Assembly (NCBI GenBank): GCA_035622995.1
Contig: DASPUI010000146.1
Span: 1-9,004, forward strand
DNA length: 9,004 nucleotides
Source: DASPUI01 sp035622995
GTDB lineage: Bacteria; Verrucomicrobiota; Verrucomicrobiia; Chthoniobacterales; UBA10450
Reading direction: 5' to 3'
Part shown: positions 1 to 6,898 of the stretch, in pieces
Layout: the number at the start of each line of letters is the position of its first letter
How positions within the stretch are numbered: the first letter of the stretch is position 1
Program-made: the position numbers and the translations under genes
Notes under the pieces: generated by a model
Database searches by the model: none
What the model saw: only the letters and a program-made list of their open reading frames with translations
What the model was told of the DNA's origin: nothing

Positions 1-341
1 CCCCAGGTGCATCCGCCGCCGACCGTAACACTGCGCGCGGCTGGATCGACTCGTGCGTATCTTATCGGAGCGAGATCGATCACCAGGCCATCATCGCAAA
101 TTCCCAATCCACCGGCGTTATGACCGCCGCCTCGAACCGCCACTGGCAAGCCCGTTTTTTTCCCAAAATAGACACATTGAATCACGTCTGCCACGTCCGA
201 ACAGCGCACGATCACTCGCGGCTTTTTATGGATCATGCCGTTGTAGACCTTGCGAGACTCATCGTAATCGGCGTCTCCGGGTTCGATTACTTTTCCCCGC
301 ACAGCTGATCGCAACGCTTCAAGTGAGTTTCTATCAATCAT
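1..341 (-). CDS. FAD-binding oxidoreductase (BBE/PCMH-type), N-terminal part only
   Basis: This leftward reading frame starts at an ATG at 341-339 and runs off the left edge, leaving about 113 residues. It is the N-terminal part of an FAD-linked oxidase of the berberine-bridge/FAD_binding_4 (PCMH) type. The diagnostic stretch is RGGGHNAGG at residues 70-78, followed by a DDGLVIDL strand and a GGGCTWG motif at about 108-114. In this family the histidine of the GGGH motif (H74 here) is commonly the covalent 8-alpha-histidyl attachment site of FAD, and the glycines hold the pyrophosphate. No signal peptide is visible, so a cytoplasmic enzyme is likely. The C-terminal substrate domain lies outside the window, so the substrate cannot be guessed. 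The start is supported by a good GGAGG ribosome binding site. It is transcribed divergently from the phosphoesterase at 413. Family assignment is firm. Confidence 0.9.
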   Translation of the reverse strand, partial: MIDRNSLEALRSAVRGKVIEPGDADYDESRKVYNGMIHKKPRVIVRCSDVADVIQCVYFGKKTGLPVAVRGGGHNAGGLGICDDGLVIDLAPIRYARVDPAARSVTVGGGCTW

Positions 342-412
342 GATGGTTTTCCTCCGTGGTTGGAGTTTTTCGGTTGTTCGTGTTCGTCAACAAGAGTACG
401 ATCAGCGAGTTC
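342..412. promoter_or_regulatory. Divergent intergenic region with possible promoters
   Basis: This 71-base gap separates the two divergent genes and must hold at least the leftward promoter. On the plus strand TTGTTC (374-379) and TACGAT (397-402) are 17 bases apart, a spacing suited to a sigma-70 promoter. That would leave a leader of only a few bases before the ATG at 413. On the minus strand TTGACG (complement of 385-390) is a good -35 box, but I see no convincing -10 at the expected distance. The region is certain as an intergenic space; the individual promoter boxes are weak guesses. Confidence 0.3.
351..355 (-). promoter_or_regulatory. Shine-Dalgarno site of the FAD-binding oxidoreductase
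   Basis: On the minus strand the bases read GGAGG, followed by nine bases and then the ATG at 341-339. This is the clearest ribosome binding site in the window and fixes the start of the oxidoreductase. The other genes have only weak matches. Confidence 0.7.
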
Positions 413-2050
413 ATGGTTCCCCCGAACGAACATTGGACGCGTCGCGATTTTTTGAAAGTCGCCGGTGGTGCCGTTCTGGCGGCTGGTTTGCCAGATTATC
501 TGCGCCCGGTCAAATCGCTTGATCCTGATTTTGTCACGATTTCGATTCTGCACACAACCGATCTGCACGGCCATATTTTGCCGACGTCGGACTACAACGG
601 CAACACTGATCTGGGAGGTTTTGCGCGCTGTGCCACCCAGATTCGACGCTGGCGTCGGCAAAATCCAAATTCGATTTTGATCGACGTTGGGGATGTTTAT
701 CAGGGTACCGACGTCAGCTTTCGGAATAAAGGCGAGCTGATGATCGATTTGTTCAATTACCTGAAATACGACGCCTGGGTTGTCGGCAATCACGAATTTG
801 ATTGGGGGATGGAGGTATTTCAAAACGCGGTCGCACGATCGGAAATGCCGGTTCTGGCCGCAAACATGTCGATTGAAGGAAAGGCCGTGAGCGATTTCCT
901 CGGCTCGCAAGATCCGAGCGTGAAGCTTCAATCGTTCATTTTGAGGGAATTCGCGGAGATCAGGATCGCAGTCATTGGAGTGACGACACCCGGAATGCCG
1001 TTCTGGTTCAGGCCTGAATTTACAGGGGGAGCAGAATTTGCGTTTCCGGTCGAGCCAGTGCGACGGGCGGTTGCGCAAGCGAAGATGCGAGGCGCGCATG
1101 TGATCGTGTTGACCGGACACATGGGCCTGAAGCCGCGAACGGGTGGAGATGATTTTGCCAATAGCGTGATGTCGCTTACAGCCGAATTTCCGGAGACAGC
1201 CGTTTTCATCGCGGGCCACACTCATCAATTGGTTCCCAATCGCCTGACGAACCGGATATTACTGACACAATCCGACCATTTCGGCATTTATGTCGGCCGG
1301 GTCGATCTCGTGTTCGATCGACAATCGAAAAAACTGCTTAATCGCACAGCTACCTGCGAGTTGATGGATTCGCGAATTCTCCTCGATCATATCGTTCTTT
1401 CACGCGCAAAGGCGCAGCTCGACCAATCCGAGGCCGCGCTGGCCGAACCGATTGGCGAACTGGCGGAGACTCTCGGCGCTCGCGGGCGCCCCGGCGTTCC
1501 AAGTGATGTGGAGCGATTGATTGCCACCGCGATTGCCGAGGCGCTGCAAGAGCGACTAGTCCAGGTGGACGGCGTGTTTCATGGCGTTTTTAACGAAGAA
1601 GCGATCATTTCCGCTGGCCCGAAGAACGTGAATGACATCTGGAATGTGATCCCGTACGAAAATTGTTTGGTCACCGCGCAACTTGGTCCGGAGGAAATTA
1701 AATCGGTGATGGAGGAAACGTTCGCGAGCCACGAGGAGAGAAACTTGATGGGATTCAATATCGTAACCGCTGGCAAGGGCTCAGCGCGTCGCGTTACATC
1801 AATCTCGACGGCTGATGGTCGCCCGCTGGAGCGCGATCAGAAATACTTGATCGCCTTCAATACTTTCGATTCGCGCAGCGGAGGCCATCATTTCATGAAG
1901 TTGCGATCGATTCTCGAAAAACCGGAGTCGAATTGCGTGTTTCACCCGGTCCAGACACGCGACGCGCTGATCGAATATTTCCGCAAGCATCAGACCGTCC
2001 ACAAAATCATTAAGGCTCCGGATCGTTTTCGCGCGTCCGTTGCCGCATAA
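413..2050 (+). CDS. Tat-exported metallophosphoesterase / 5'-nucleotidase-like protein
   Basis: This 545-residue protein has the two-domain layout of UshA/5'-nucleotidases. It begins with a twin-arginine signal (RRDFLK at residues 10-15, then a hydrophobic AGGAVLAAGLP stretch), so it is probably folded with its metals and exported by Tat. The calcineurin-like metallophosphoesterase domain shows the metal ligands in order: HTTDLHGH (47-54), GD at 93-94, GNHE (125-128), GH at 235-236 and GHTHQ (268-272). The 5'-nucleotidase C-terminal domain covers about 345-520. Its substrate-binding motifs are unusual: the usual G-x-x-R segment reads FNEE, and the usual GGDGF reads GGHHF (490-494). Hydrolysis of a phosphorylated compound in the periplasm is likely; a nucleotide substrate is uncertain. 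I chose the ATG at 413 because it puts the Tat motif near the N-terminus; a GTG at 356 would add 19 residues but lies over the divergent gene's ribosome binding site. A downstream gene follows after 54 bases. Confidence 0.88.
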   Translation: MVPPNEHWTRRDFLKVAGGAVLAAGLPDYLRPVKSLDPDFVTISILHTTDLHGHILPTSDYNGNTDLGGFARCATQIRRWRRQNPNSILIDVGDVYQGTDVSFRNKGELMIDLFNYLKYDAWVVGNHEFDWGMEVFQNAVARSEMPVLAANMSIEGKAVSDFLGSQDPSVKLQSFILREFAEIRIAVIGVTTPGMPFWFRPEFTGGAEFAFPVEPVRRAVAQAKMRGAHVIVLTGHMGLKPRTGGDDFANSVMSLTAEFPETAVFIAGHTHQLVPNRLTNRILLTQSDHFGIYVGRVDLVFDRQSKKLLNRTATCELMDSRILLDHIVLSRAKAQLDQSEAALAEPIGELAETLGARGRPGVPSDVERLIATAIAEALQERLVQVDGVFHGVFNEEAIISAGPKNVNDIWNVIPYENCLVTAQLGPEEIKSVMEETFASHEERNLMGFNIVTAGKGSARRVTSISTADGRPLERDQKYLIAFNTFDSRSGGHHFMKLRSILEKPESNCVFHPVQTRDALIEYFRKHQTVHKIIKAPDRFRASVAA

Positions 2051-2077
2051 TTTTTCGCGGATTGGGGCTTGAAAAAT
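2050..2077. repeat. 7-bp inverted repeat in intergenic region
   Basis: The bases ATTTTTC (2050-2056) and GAAAAAT (2071-2077) are perfect inverted copies separated by 14 bases, directly after the phosphoesterase stop codon. The stem is AT-rich with a large loop and no following T-run, so it is a poor intrinsic terminator. It may be chance. It overlaps the TTG at 2069, an alternative start for the next gene. Confidence 0.3.
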
Positions 2078-2104
2078 GCGCCCGCTCCGCTTGCGTTATT
2101 GGGT

Positions 2105-2863
2105 ATGCGTGTTTCGGCAGTTTTAATCCTTATATCAATGCTCTTTGGGAACCTTGCCTGGTCGCAGGTGACTGAAGTTCCCTCCGAACGCCAGATGACA
2201 TTGCCGATGTATCGGCCGATCCTGCTCGGTCAAGGGCCTGATTCTTTAATCAATCGAATCGATACGCAGGACTTGGTCCAAAGGGGTCAAAAGGATGGGA
2301 TGGTTCTGTTTATTTGTTCTGTCAGAAAAACAGGCGAGGTGGAATGGAGCGAAATATTCGGTGGACTCCCCAATTCAGATTTATTGAGAGTGGAGGTGCA
2401 AAAGAGACTCGCGGTTGCATCAAATCCCAGATTTATACCGGGAGTTTACAACCATCGGACAGTTGATGCCATTTACTATGGCACGGTTGTCTTTACGATC
2501 AGTGATGGAAAGCCTCGCCTGCGCATTTTCTCGAATGTGCAGCCAGCCGCGGTAGCAAGTGAGGATGACTTTATCGATCCGCAGCCGTTTTTCGGAGAAG
2601 GTTCCAAGTTTTCCGGCTTCCATTACCCGGATGAAACTGCCCGGGTCCAGATGGATGGCTCCGTTCGATTGAAAATGAAGATTGATGAGACCGGCATTGT
2701 TCAGAGCATTCAGGCTGTCTCGGAAGAACCACCGTTCGAAGGCTTCGCGGCGGCTGCGCTGAATGATTTTCGTAACTGCAAATTTATCCCAGCTTTTCGC
2801 AACGGTCTGCCGGTCGCGTCGGAAGTCACGCTCCCGGTTCTCTACCGAGCGAAGGGTTTTTAA
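2105..2863 (+). CDS. Secreted protein with two TonB-C-like repeats
   Basis: The 252-residue product starts with a Sec signal peptide (Met-Arg, a hydrophobic run to about residue 17, then NLAWSQ, cleavage near residues 20-21). The C-terminal part, about residues 183-248, resembles the TonB C-terminal domain family: DGSVRLKMKI, TG-V, an Ala-rich helix, then KFIPAFRNG and a final V-LPVLY strand. The middle part, about 64-131, repeats the same pattern (DGMVLFICSV, TGEV, RFIPG-YN, GTVVF), so the protein seems internally duplicated. It lacks the membrane anchor plus proline-rich spacer of a true TonB, so energy transduction is unlikely; a periplasmic or envelope role is inferred and unknown. The ATG at 2105 gives a clean signal peptide. 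A TTG at 2069 would add 12 residues and cannot be excluded. It lies 54 bases after the phosphoesterase and 41 bases before the DNA glycosylase. Confidence 0.75.
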   Translation: MRVSAVLILISMLFGNLAWSQVTEVPSERQMTLPMYRPILLGQGPDSLINRIDTQDLVQRGQKDGMVLFICSVRKTGEVEWSEIFGGLPNSDLLRVEVQKRLAVASNPRFIPGVYNHRTVDAIYYGTVVFTISDGKPRLRIFSNVQPAAVASEDDFIDPQPFFGEGSKFSGFHYPDETARVQMDGSVRLKMKIDETGIVQSIQAVSEEPPFEGFAAAALNDFRNCKFIPAFRNGLPVASEVTLPVLYRAKGF

Positions 2864-2904
2864 GCCGATAATAGGCTCGATCAGGTGGCGGCTGAGCTAC
2901 GTTA

Positions 2905-3513
2905 ATGAAAGGAAAACTCATCCGGCGTTCGTTTTTCCGCCGCGATCCCCTCATTTGCGCCCGCGAGTTGATCGGGACGGAGCTCGTTTGGGGCGAATGC
3001 GCTGGAATTATTGTTGAGGTTGAGGCCTATGCGGCGTTGAACGACGAAGCGGCGCATACTTTTACGCGCCCAAGTGCGCGCGCATTCATCGAGCGCAATC
3101 AACCGGGAGCGGCTTACATTTATTTTAATTACGGCGTTCATTGGATGCTTAACGTTCTGGTCAAGGGCGACGAAAACGGTTTTGTCTTGATCCGGGCATT
3201 GGAACCGCGGCGCGGGATTTGGCTTATGAAGAAACGCCGGGGTGTGGACGATCTTCGCAAGCTTGCCTCCGGTCCCGGCAAATTAACGCAAGCTCTCAAC
3301 ATCAGCGGACAAGACCACGAAATGGATCTGTGTTCCGATCGGCTCCATTGTTTTCTTTCTCGTCCGGAGCCGACTGTCCATATTGCGACCGATCGTCGCA
3401 TTGGCATTACCCGCTCGGCGGATTTGGACTGGCGGTTCACTTTGCGCGGAAGTTCGTTCGTCAGCGTGCCGGTTCGCGCGTTGACTCGTCCCGCGATTCA
3501 CCGAGACTCTTGA
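2905..3513 (+). CDS. DNA-3-methyladenine glycosylase (AAG/MPG family)
   Basis: At 202 residues this is a full-length member of the Aag/MPG family, which starts base-excision repair by flipping out and cleaving alkylated or deaminated purines such as 3-methyladenine and hypoxanthine. The key features are all present: VEVEAY at residues 37-42 with E40 matching the catalytic Glu125 of human AAG and Y42 matching Tyr127, DEAAH at 47-51 with H51 matching His136, AYIYFNYGVHWMLNV at 70-84, the ALEP motif at 98-101 and SGPGKLTQAL at 122-131. The protein acts in the cytoplasm on DNA and has no signal peptide. Its stop is five bases before mnmA, so the two are probably cotranscribed and perhaps translationally coupled. 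The ATG at 2905 matches the expected family N-terminus. It is unrelated in fold to AlkA or Tag. Confidence 0.93.
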   Translation: MKGKLIRRSFFRRDPLICARELIGTELVWGECAGIIVEVEAYAALNDEAAHTFTRPSARAFIERNQPGAAYIYFNYGVHWMLNVLVKGDENGFVLIRALEPRRGIWLMKKRRGVDDLRKLASGPGKLTQALNISGQDHEMDLCSDRLHCFLSRPEPTVHIATDRRIGITRSADLDWRFTLRGSSFVSVPVRALTRPAIHRDS

Positions 3514-3518
3514 CCTCG

Positions 3519-4631
3519 ATGAAGCGAAAAAATCAACGCGTGCTGCTTGGGATGAGCGGGGGAGTGGATTCTTCAGTCGCCGGTTACTTGCTCCGCGAGC
3601 AGGGCTACGATGTCGTCGGCGTGACGATGAAAGTATGGCCGCAGGATTGCATTTCGCGCGCGGAAGACAAATGCTGCGGACCGCAGGCCGTGGCAGATGC
3701 GCGAGCGGTCGCACATTCGTTAGGCATTCCACACTATGTGGTCGATGAAGCCGACCAATTCGAACGGACGGTGATCGATTATTTTACGAGCGAATATCAA
3801 GCCGGTCGCACGCCGAATCCATGCGTTCTCTGCAATGAAAAACTGAAGTTCGGAAGTCTTTGGCAAAAAGCGGAAGCGCTCGGTTGCGATTTTATCGCAA
3901 CCGGCCACTATGCCATCATTGAGCAGCATGACGATCGAGCCGTGTTGCGGAAAGGCGTCGATCCACGGAAAGATCAGTCTTATTTTCTGTTCAGTTTGAG
4001 GCAATCCCAATTGCGACGAGCGCTGACTCCTCTGGGTGCCATGCGCAAGCCCGAGATTCGTAAAATCGCCAGTTTGTTAGGCCTGAAAGTCGCAGACAAG
4101 GCCGATAGCCAGGAGATCTGTTTCGTTCCGGGAAACGATTACAAGGCGTTTCTCCGCTCGCATCTTGGCCAGCACGAGTTTCATCGAGGCGAAATTTACG
4201 ATGTCGAAGGTAATTTTATCGCCAAACACGACGGCATCGAGCTTTTCACCATCGGCCAGCGCAAAGGTCTTCCCGGCGGCTCACCGCGGCCTCGTTACGT
4301 CGTCGATCTCGATCCAGAGACAAACCGCGTTATCGTGGGCGACGTCGACGATTTGATTTGCGACGAATTCGAAATCGATCGCGTCAATTGGATTGCGCCA
4401 AATGTTTCGCTCCAAGATCGCGCCTTCACCGTTAAGATCCGTTACAGCCATCCCGGGACAAACGCGACGGTCACGCCAGTCGAGGCTGATCGTGTCCGAA
4501 TCCGTTTGTCCGACCCGCAGCGCGCTGTCACACCCGGGCAAGCTGCGGTAATTTACAATGGCGACGTGGTGCTTGGTGGGGGCTGGATTTACCGAGCCGA
4601 ACCGGCGAAGCGCGCGCTGGTTCTGGCCTAA
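3519..4631 (+). CDS. mnmA: tRNA-specific 2-thiouridylase MnmA
   Basis: MnmA uses ATP and sulfur relayed from a cysteine desulfurase to make 2-thiouridine at wobble position 34 of tRNAs for Lys, Glu and Gln. The 370-residue length is normal. The PP-loop SGGVDSS sits at residues 13-19. The two catalytic cysteines are in the PCVLCNEKLKFG block (C102, followed by C105) and in QEICFVPG (C201), matching the spacing in the E. coli enzyme. Also visible are the ATGHYA motif (127-132), KDQSYFLF (151-158), FTIGQRKGL (243-251) and the C-terminal beta-barrel region to the end. An extra C44/C52/C53 group lies after the first core strands, as in many bacterial homologues. The same frame is open upstream to 3219, but the PP-loop must be near the N-terminus, so the ATG at 3519 is right. 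It is closely followed by cutA. Confidence 0.97.
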   Translation: MKRKNQRVLLGMSGGVDSSVAGYLLREQGYDVVGVTMKVWPQDCISRAEDKCCGPQAVADARAVAHSLGIPHYVVDEADQFERTVIDYFTSEYQAGRTPNPCVLCNEKLKFGSLWQKAEALGCDFIATGHYAIIEQHDDRAVLRKGVDPRKDQSYFLFSLRQSQLRRALTPLGAMRKPEIRKIASLLGLKVADKADSQEICFVPGNDYKAFLRSHLGQHEFHRGEIYDVEGNFIAKHDGIELFTIGQRKGLPGGSPRPRYVVDLDPETNRVIVGDVDDLICDEFEIDRVNWIAPNVSLQDRAFTVKIRYSHPGTNATVTPVEADRVRIRLSDPQRAVTPGQAAVIYNGDVVLGGGWIYRAEPAKRALVLA

Positions 4632-4634
4632 CGA

Positions 4635-4952
4635 ATGGAATTTCTCATCGCGTTCTGCGCATTCCCCGATGCAGAGACCGCGCGAAAGATCGTTCGCGAA
4701 CTGGTCGATCTTAAATTAGCTGCCTGCGGAAACATTATTCCACAAATCCACTCCGTTTATCGCTGGCAGGGCAAACTGGAGTCAAGTGACGAAGCACTGA
4801 CTGTTTTCAAACTCGATGCCGCGCGCTACTCCGAGTTCGAACGCAAGCTTCGATCGCTACACCCGTACGAAGTTCCCGAAATTGTTTCCTGCAAAATCGA
4901 TCGTGGATTGCCGGAATACCTTCGGTGGGTTGCGGAAAACTGCGCTAACTGA
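4635..4952 (+). CDS. cutA: CutA, divalent-cation tolerance protein
   Basis: This 105-residue protein is a standard-length CutA1, a small, highly stable trimer with a ferredoxin-like fold. It was linked to copper tolerance in E. coli, but its molecular role remains unsettled. The family signature is clear: LAACGNI (28-34), SVYRWQGK (40-47), a D-E-A-L-T-V-F-K strand (52-59) and LHPYEVPEIV (75-84), ending in a YLRWV helix (95-99). The usual Lys-Thr ending of the central strand is Lys-Leu here (59-60). It starts three bases after the mnmA stop with no separate Shine-Dalgarno site, suggesting coupled translation, and is the last gene of the rightward unit. Its last eight bases overlap the end of the convergent permease gene. 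Confidence 0.95.
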   Translation: MEFLIAFCAFPDAETARKIVRELVDLKLAACGNIIPQIHSVYRWQGKLESSDEALTVFKLDAARYSEFERKLRSLHPYEVPEIVSCKIDRGLPEYLRWVAENCAN

Positions 4953-6363
4953 CAGCGGCACGCCGTTTCTTTCCAACGACGAAGATTGCGACGCCGATTA
5001 AATCGGCAATCAAACTGACGCTGATAATTTTTACGGCGAAACTGAATTTGCTCGGTACATCGATGATTGGATAGACGGTGAAAAAGATCGCGAGCAAACA
5101 GACCGCCAACCCGCAAAGCGCGCCGATTCGCAACCAAACAGATGCGCCGGAACGGATCGCAGCCGCGCCGAAAAGCGGGATCGCGAACAGGAACGAATAA
5201 ACCGTTCCGTAAAAAACGTTGGCGGCATTATCGACCAATTGAAACGCTTCCTGAATCCCGGCTCCGATCTGGCTTGAAATTGCGATCAGCAATGTCACTG
5301 CACCGACGAAGATGATCGAATTAAGCGGCGTTCTATGTCGTGGATGCAAACGCGAAAACCAGGTGGGCAACAACCGATCCCATCCGGCTACCATCGGCAG
5401 GCGCGAGCTACCGGTGAAATGAACGCTGGTGGACGCAATTGTTCGCACGGTCATTAGCAAGATTCCGGCTGAAGCCATCGCATCTGCAATCGGAAACGAA
5501 CTCAGACCGAGTCGGAGTGTCTGCGGCACCGGCCCGATGAGATCGATAGGATTATTTCCAATGAACGCGAGAACCGAGCCCGTCCCGAGAATGAACATGA
5601 ATGCGATGACGGGCGACGCGATGAGGACCGAGCGGCCGATGTCGCGCGCGGGCGAGCGCGTTTCACCGGCAAGAATCGCGACGTACTCGAAACCACTGAG
5701 GGCACCGATCGCGAGTTTGGTAAAGATGTTGACGCAAAAGAAGATCGACATCGTCGGCAATGCGAATTGGAGCGGCCGATACTCTTTGAGGTCGCCGTGC
5801 GCGAGCGCGATAAAGGGCAGGAGAACGAGCGCACCGTAAACGACGAACAACGCGAACGCGCCGATGTTATGAACCCATTTGCCTAACGACAAGCCACGCA
5901 CGGCGGTCCAGCCGAGTCCGGCCACGAGCGCGCTGCTGACCAATGACACGCACCATTTGTTGTCGGGCATCCACATTTGCCCGACGGCATAGGAGATGTT
6001 TGTCGTCACAAACATTCCGCCGAGCGCGATCACCGTGATCGAAAGCAGCCAAAGGTTCCAGGCCACGATAAAACCGGCGAATTCGTTGAAGCCGAGTTTA
6101 GCCCATTGATAAATTCCACCTTCGAGCGGCATGCATCGATTCAAGTAAATCACGACCGCCGCCTGCGGAATGTAGAAAAGGAAAATCGCAAGCATCCAAA
6201 AAAACAAATGCGCATTCCCGAGTTTCGCTGCAGCGCCAACCCAGCTCGAACCGACAACGAAAAGGACCTGAGTGAGCACAAGGTCGCGCAAACCGAGCGG
6301 TTTTCTGAGCGGCGCGCTTTGCGTTTCGACATTCTGCTCCGCGCGCTCGAGATCCGTTGTCAC
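4945..6363 (-). CDS. APC-superfamily amino acid permease
   Basis: The 472-residue protein has about twelve predicted membrane helices (roughly 27-45, 52-73, 97-117, 138-157, 166-187, 207-227, 246-267, 294-315, 347-364, 378-401, 409-430, 442-464) and is an inner-membrane proton- or ion-coupled transporter of the AA_permease_2 type. Recognisable motifs are the broken first helix with a Gly-Ser-Ser-Trp-Val-Gly segment (38-43), EGGIYQWAK after helix 2 (81-89), and GFEYVAILAGETRSPARDI (224-242) after helix 6, which matches the family's conserved Glu region. The substrate cannot be read from sequence. The start is a GTG at 6363-6361; no ATG lies in frame between it and the in-frame TAG that ends the upstream gene (6393-6391), and no strong Shine-Dalgarno is visible. 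It is last in the leftward operon, after a dipeptidase, which fits uptake of released amino acids. It overlaps the end of cutA by eight bases. Confidence 0.9.
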   Translation of the reverse strand: MTTDLERAEQNVETQSAPLRKPLGLRDLVLTQVLFVVGSSWVGAAAKLGNAHLFFWMLAIFLFYIPQAAVVIYLNRCMPLEGGIYQWAKLGFNEFAGFIVAWNLWLLSITVIALGGMFVTTNISYAVGQMWMPDNKWCVSLVSSALVAGLGWTAVRGLSLGKWVHNIGAFALFVVYGALVLLPFIALAHGDLKEYRPLQFALPTMSIFFCVNIFTKLAIGALSGFEYVAILAGETRSPARDIGRSVLIASPVIAFMFILGTGSVLAFIGNNPIDLIGPVPQTLRLGLSSFPIADAMASAGILLMTVRTIASTSVHFTGSSRLPMVAGWDRLLPTWFSRLHPRHRTPLNSIIFVGAVTLLIAISSQIGAGIQEAFQLVDNAANVFYGTVYSFLFAIPLFGAAAIRSGASVWLRIGALCGLAVCLLAIFFTVYPIIDVPSKFSFAVKIISVSLIADLIGVAIFVVGKKRRAAVS

Positions 6364-6390
6364 GACATTCTGCGAACGTAGATATCGGAT

Positions 6391-6897
6391 CTACCGCTCG
6401 TGTTCGGTCTGTTGCTTTGGTGGCGGAACGTTGCGAAATTCGCGGTGGCGAATTTTGCCGCCGGCATAAGCGATGTAGCCGCCCGCGCCAAGAACAATCG
6501 CGCCAAACACGGCCACGGCGGCAGCGAGAAGGAGAGACGATTTCGGCCATTTGATTGGCAGCGCGATCGCCGCTGCGCTCAAGGCGGCGAGAACATAAAA
6601 CAGCCAGATCAAATCTTCCGCACGATCTTCATGCGCGCTGAGCCACGCGCGTCCATCGTCGTCAGCCATTGAAAGGACGCGGTCGTAGCTTTGCTCGCCC
6701 AATTCATAGACCGGAAATGCGGCCGCGCTACTGAACAAAATTATAATGCAACAGACGATTTGCGCCGACCGGCTGCGCAGGAAAAACGCGGCGATCAGCC
6801 CGATCAAGCCCACCGCCAGTCCGTAAACGGGAATTGGATTTAGCAAAACGTGAAGATATTCGGGTTGGCGAAGGTCCCGCATGATCGCGTCGATCAT
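6391..6897 (-). CDS. Small four-TM membrane protein, possibly DUF2231-like
   Basis: This 168-residue protein has four likely membrane helices, at about 20-39, 44-61, 95-115 and 119-142 from the ATG at 6897. A soluble, acidic loop with AHEDRAED (86-93) lies between helices 2 and 3. The tail after GAGGYIAYAGGKIRH is polar and hydrophilic. The layout and the glycine-rich end of the last helix resemble DUF2231 membrane proteins, but this is a visual match only; no function can be assigned. The frame is open further upstream, but that extension would be an arginine- and lysine-rich stretch overlapping the dipeptidase gene. The ATG at 6897 sits one base after the dipeptidase stop, a typical coupled start; an in-frame ATG at 6882 is an alternative. 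The APC permease begins 27 bases downstream in the same frame. Confidence 0.7.
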   Translation of the reverse strand: MIDAIMRDLRQPEYLHVLLNPIPVYGLAVGLIGLIAAFFLRSRSAQIVCCIIILFSSAAAFPVYELGEQSYDRVLSMADDDGRAWLSAHEDRAEDLIWLFYVLAALSAAAIALPIKWPKSSLLLAAAVAVFGAIVLGAGGYIAYAGGKIRHREFRNVPPPKQQTEHER

Positions 6898-6898
6898 T

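Noticed and set aside
356..412. GTG start for the phosphoesterase
   Set aside because: It would put 19 extra residues before the Tat motif and begin next to the ribosome binding site of the divergent gene, with no Shine-Dalgarno of its own. The ATG at 413 gives a normal Tat signal peptide.
338..1228. Long open frame of 296 codons on the minus strand opposite the phosphoesterase gene
   Set aside because: It overlaps a clearly real gene with intact catalytic motifs. Its own translation is low-complexity, rich in His, Arg and Asn, with no recognisable domain. It also runs through the divergent promoter region. It is a shadow of the codon usage of the real gene.
2862..2876. AGCC/GGCT hairpin after the TonB-C-like gene
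   Set aside because: The stem is only four base pairs and no T-run follows, so it is within chance expectation.
3219..3518. Upstream extension of the mnmA reading frame
   Set aside because: This region is fully covered by the DNA glycosylase gene in another frame. The PP-loop of MnmA must lie within the first 20 or so residues, which the ATG at 3519 provides.
4954..4971. CGGC-AC-GCCG palindrome followed by a T-rich run as a terminator of cutA
   Set aside because: The perfect stem would leave a two-base loop, which is not feasible, and opening it to four bases leaves only three pairs. The T-run is interrupted. Too weak to call.
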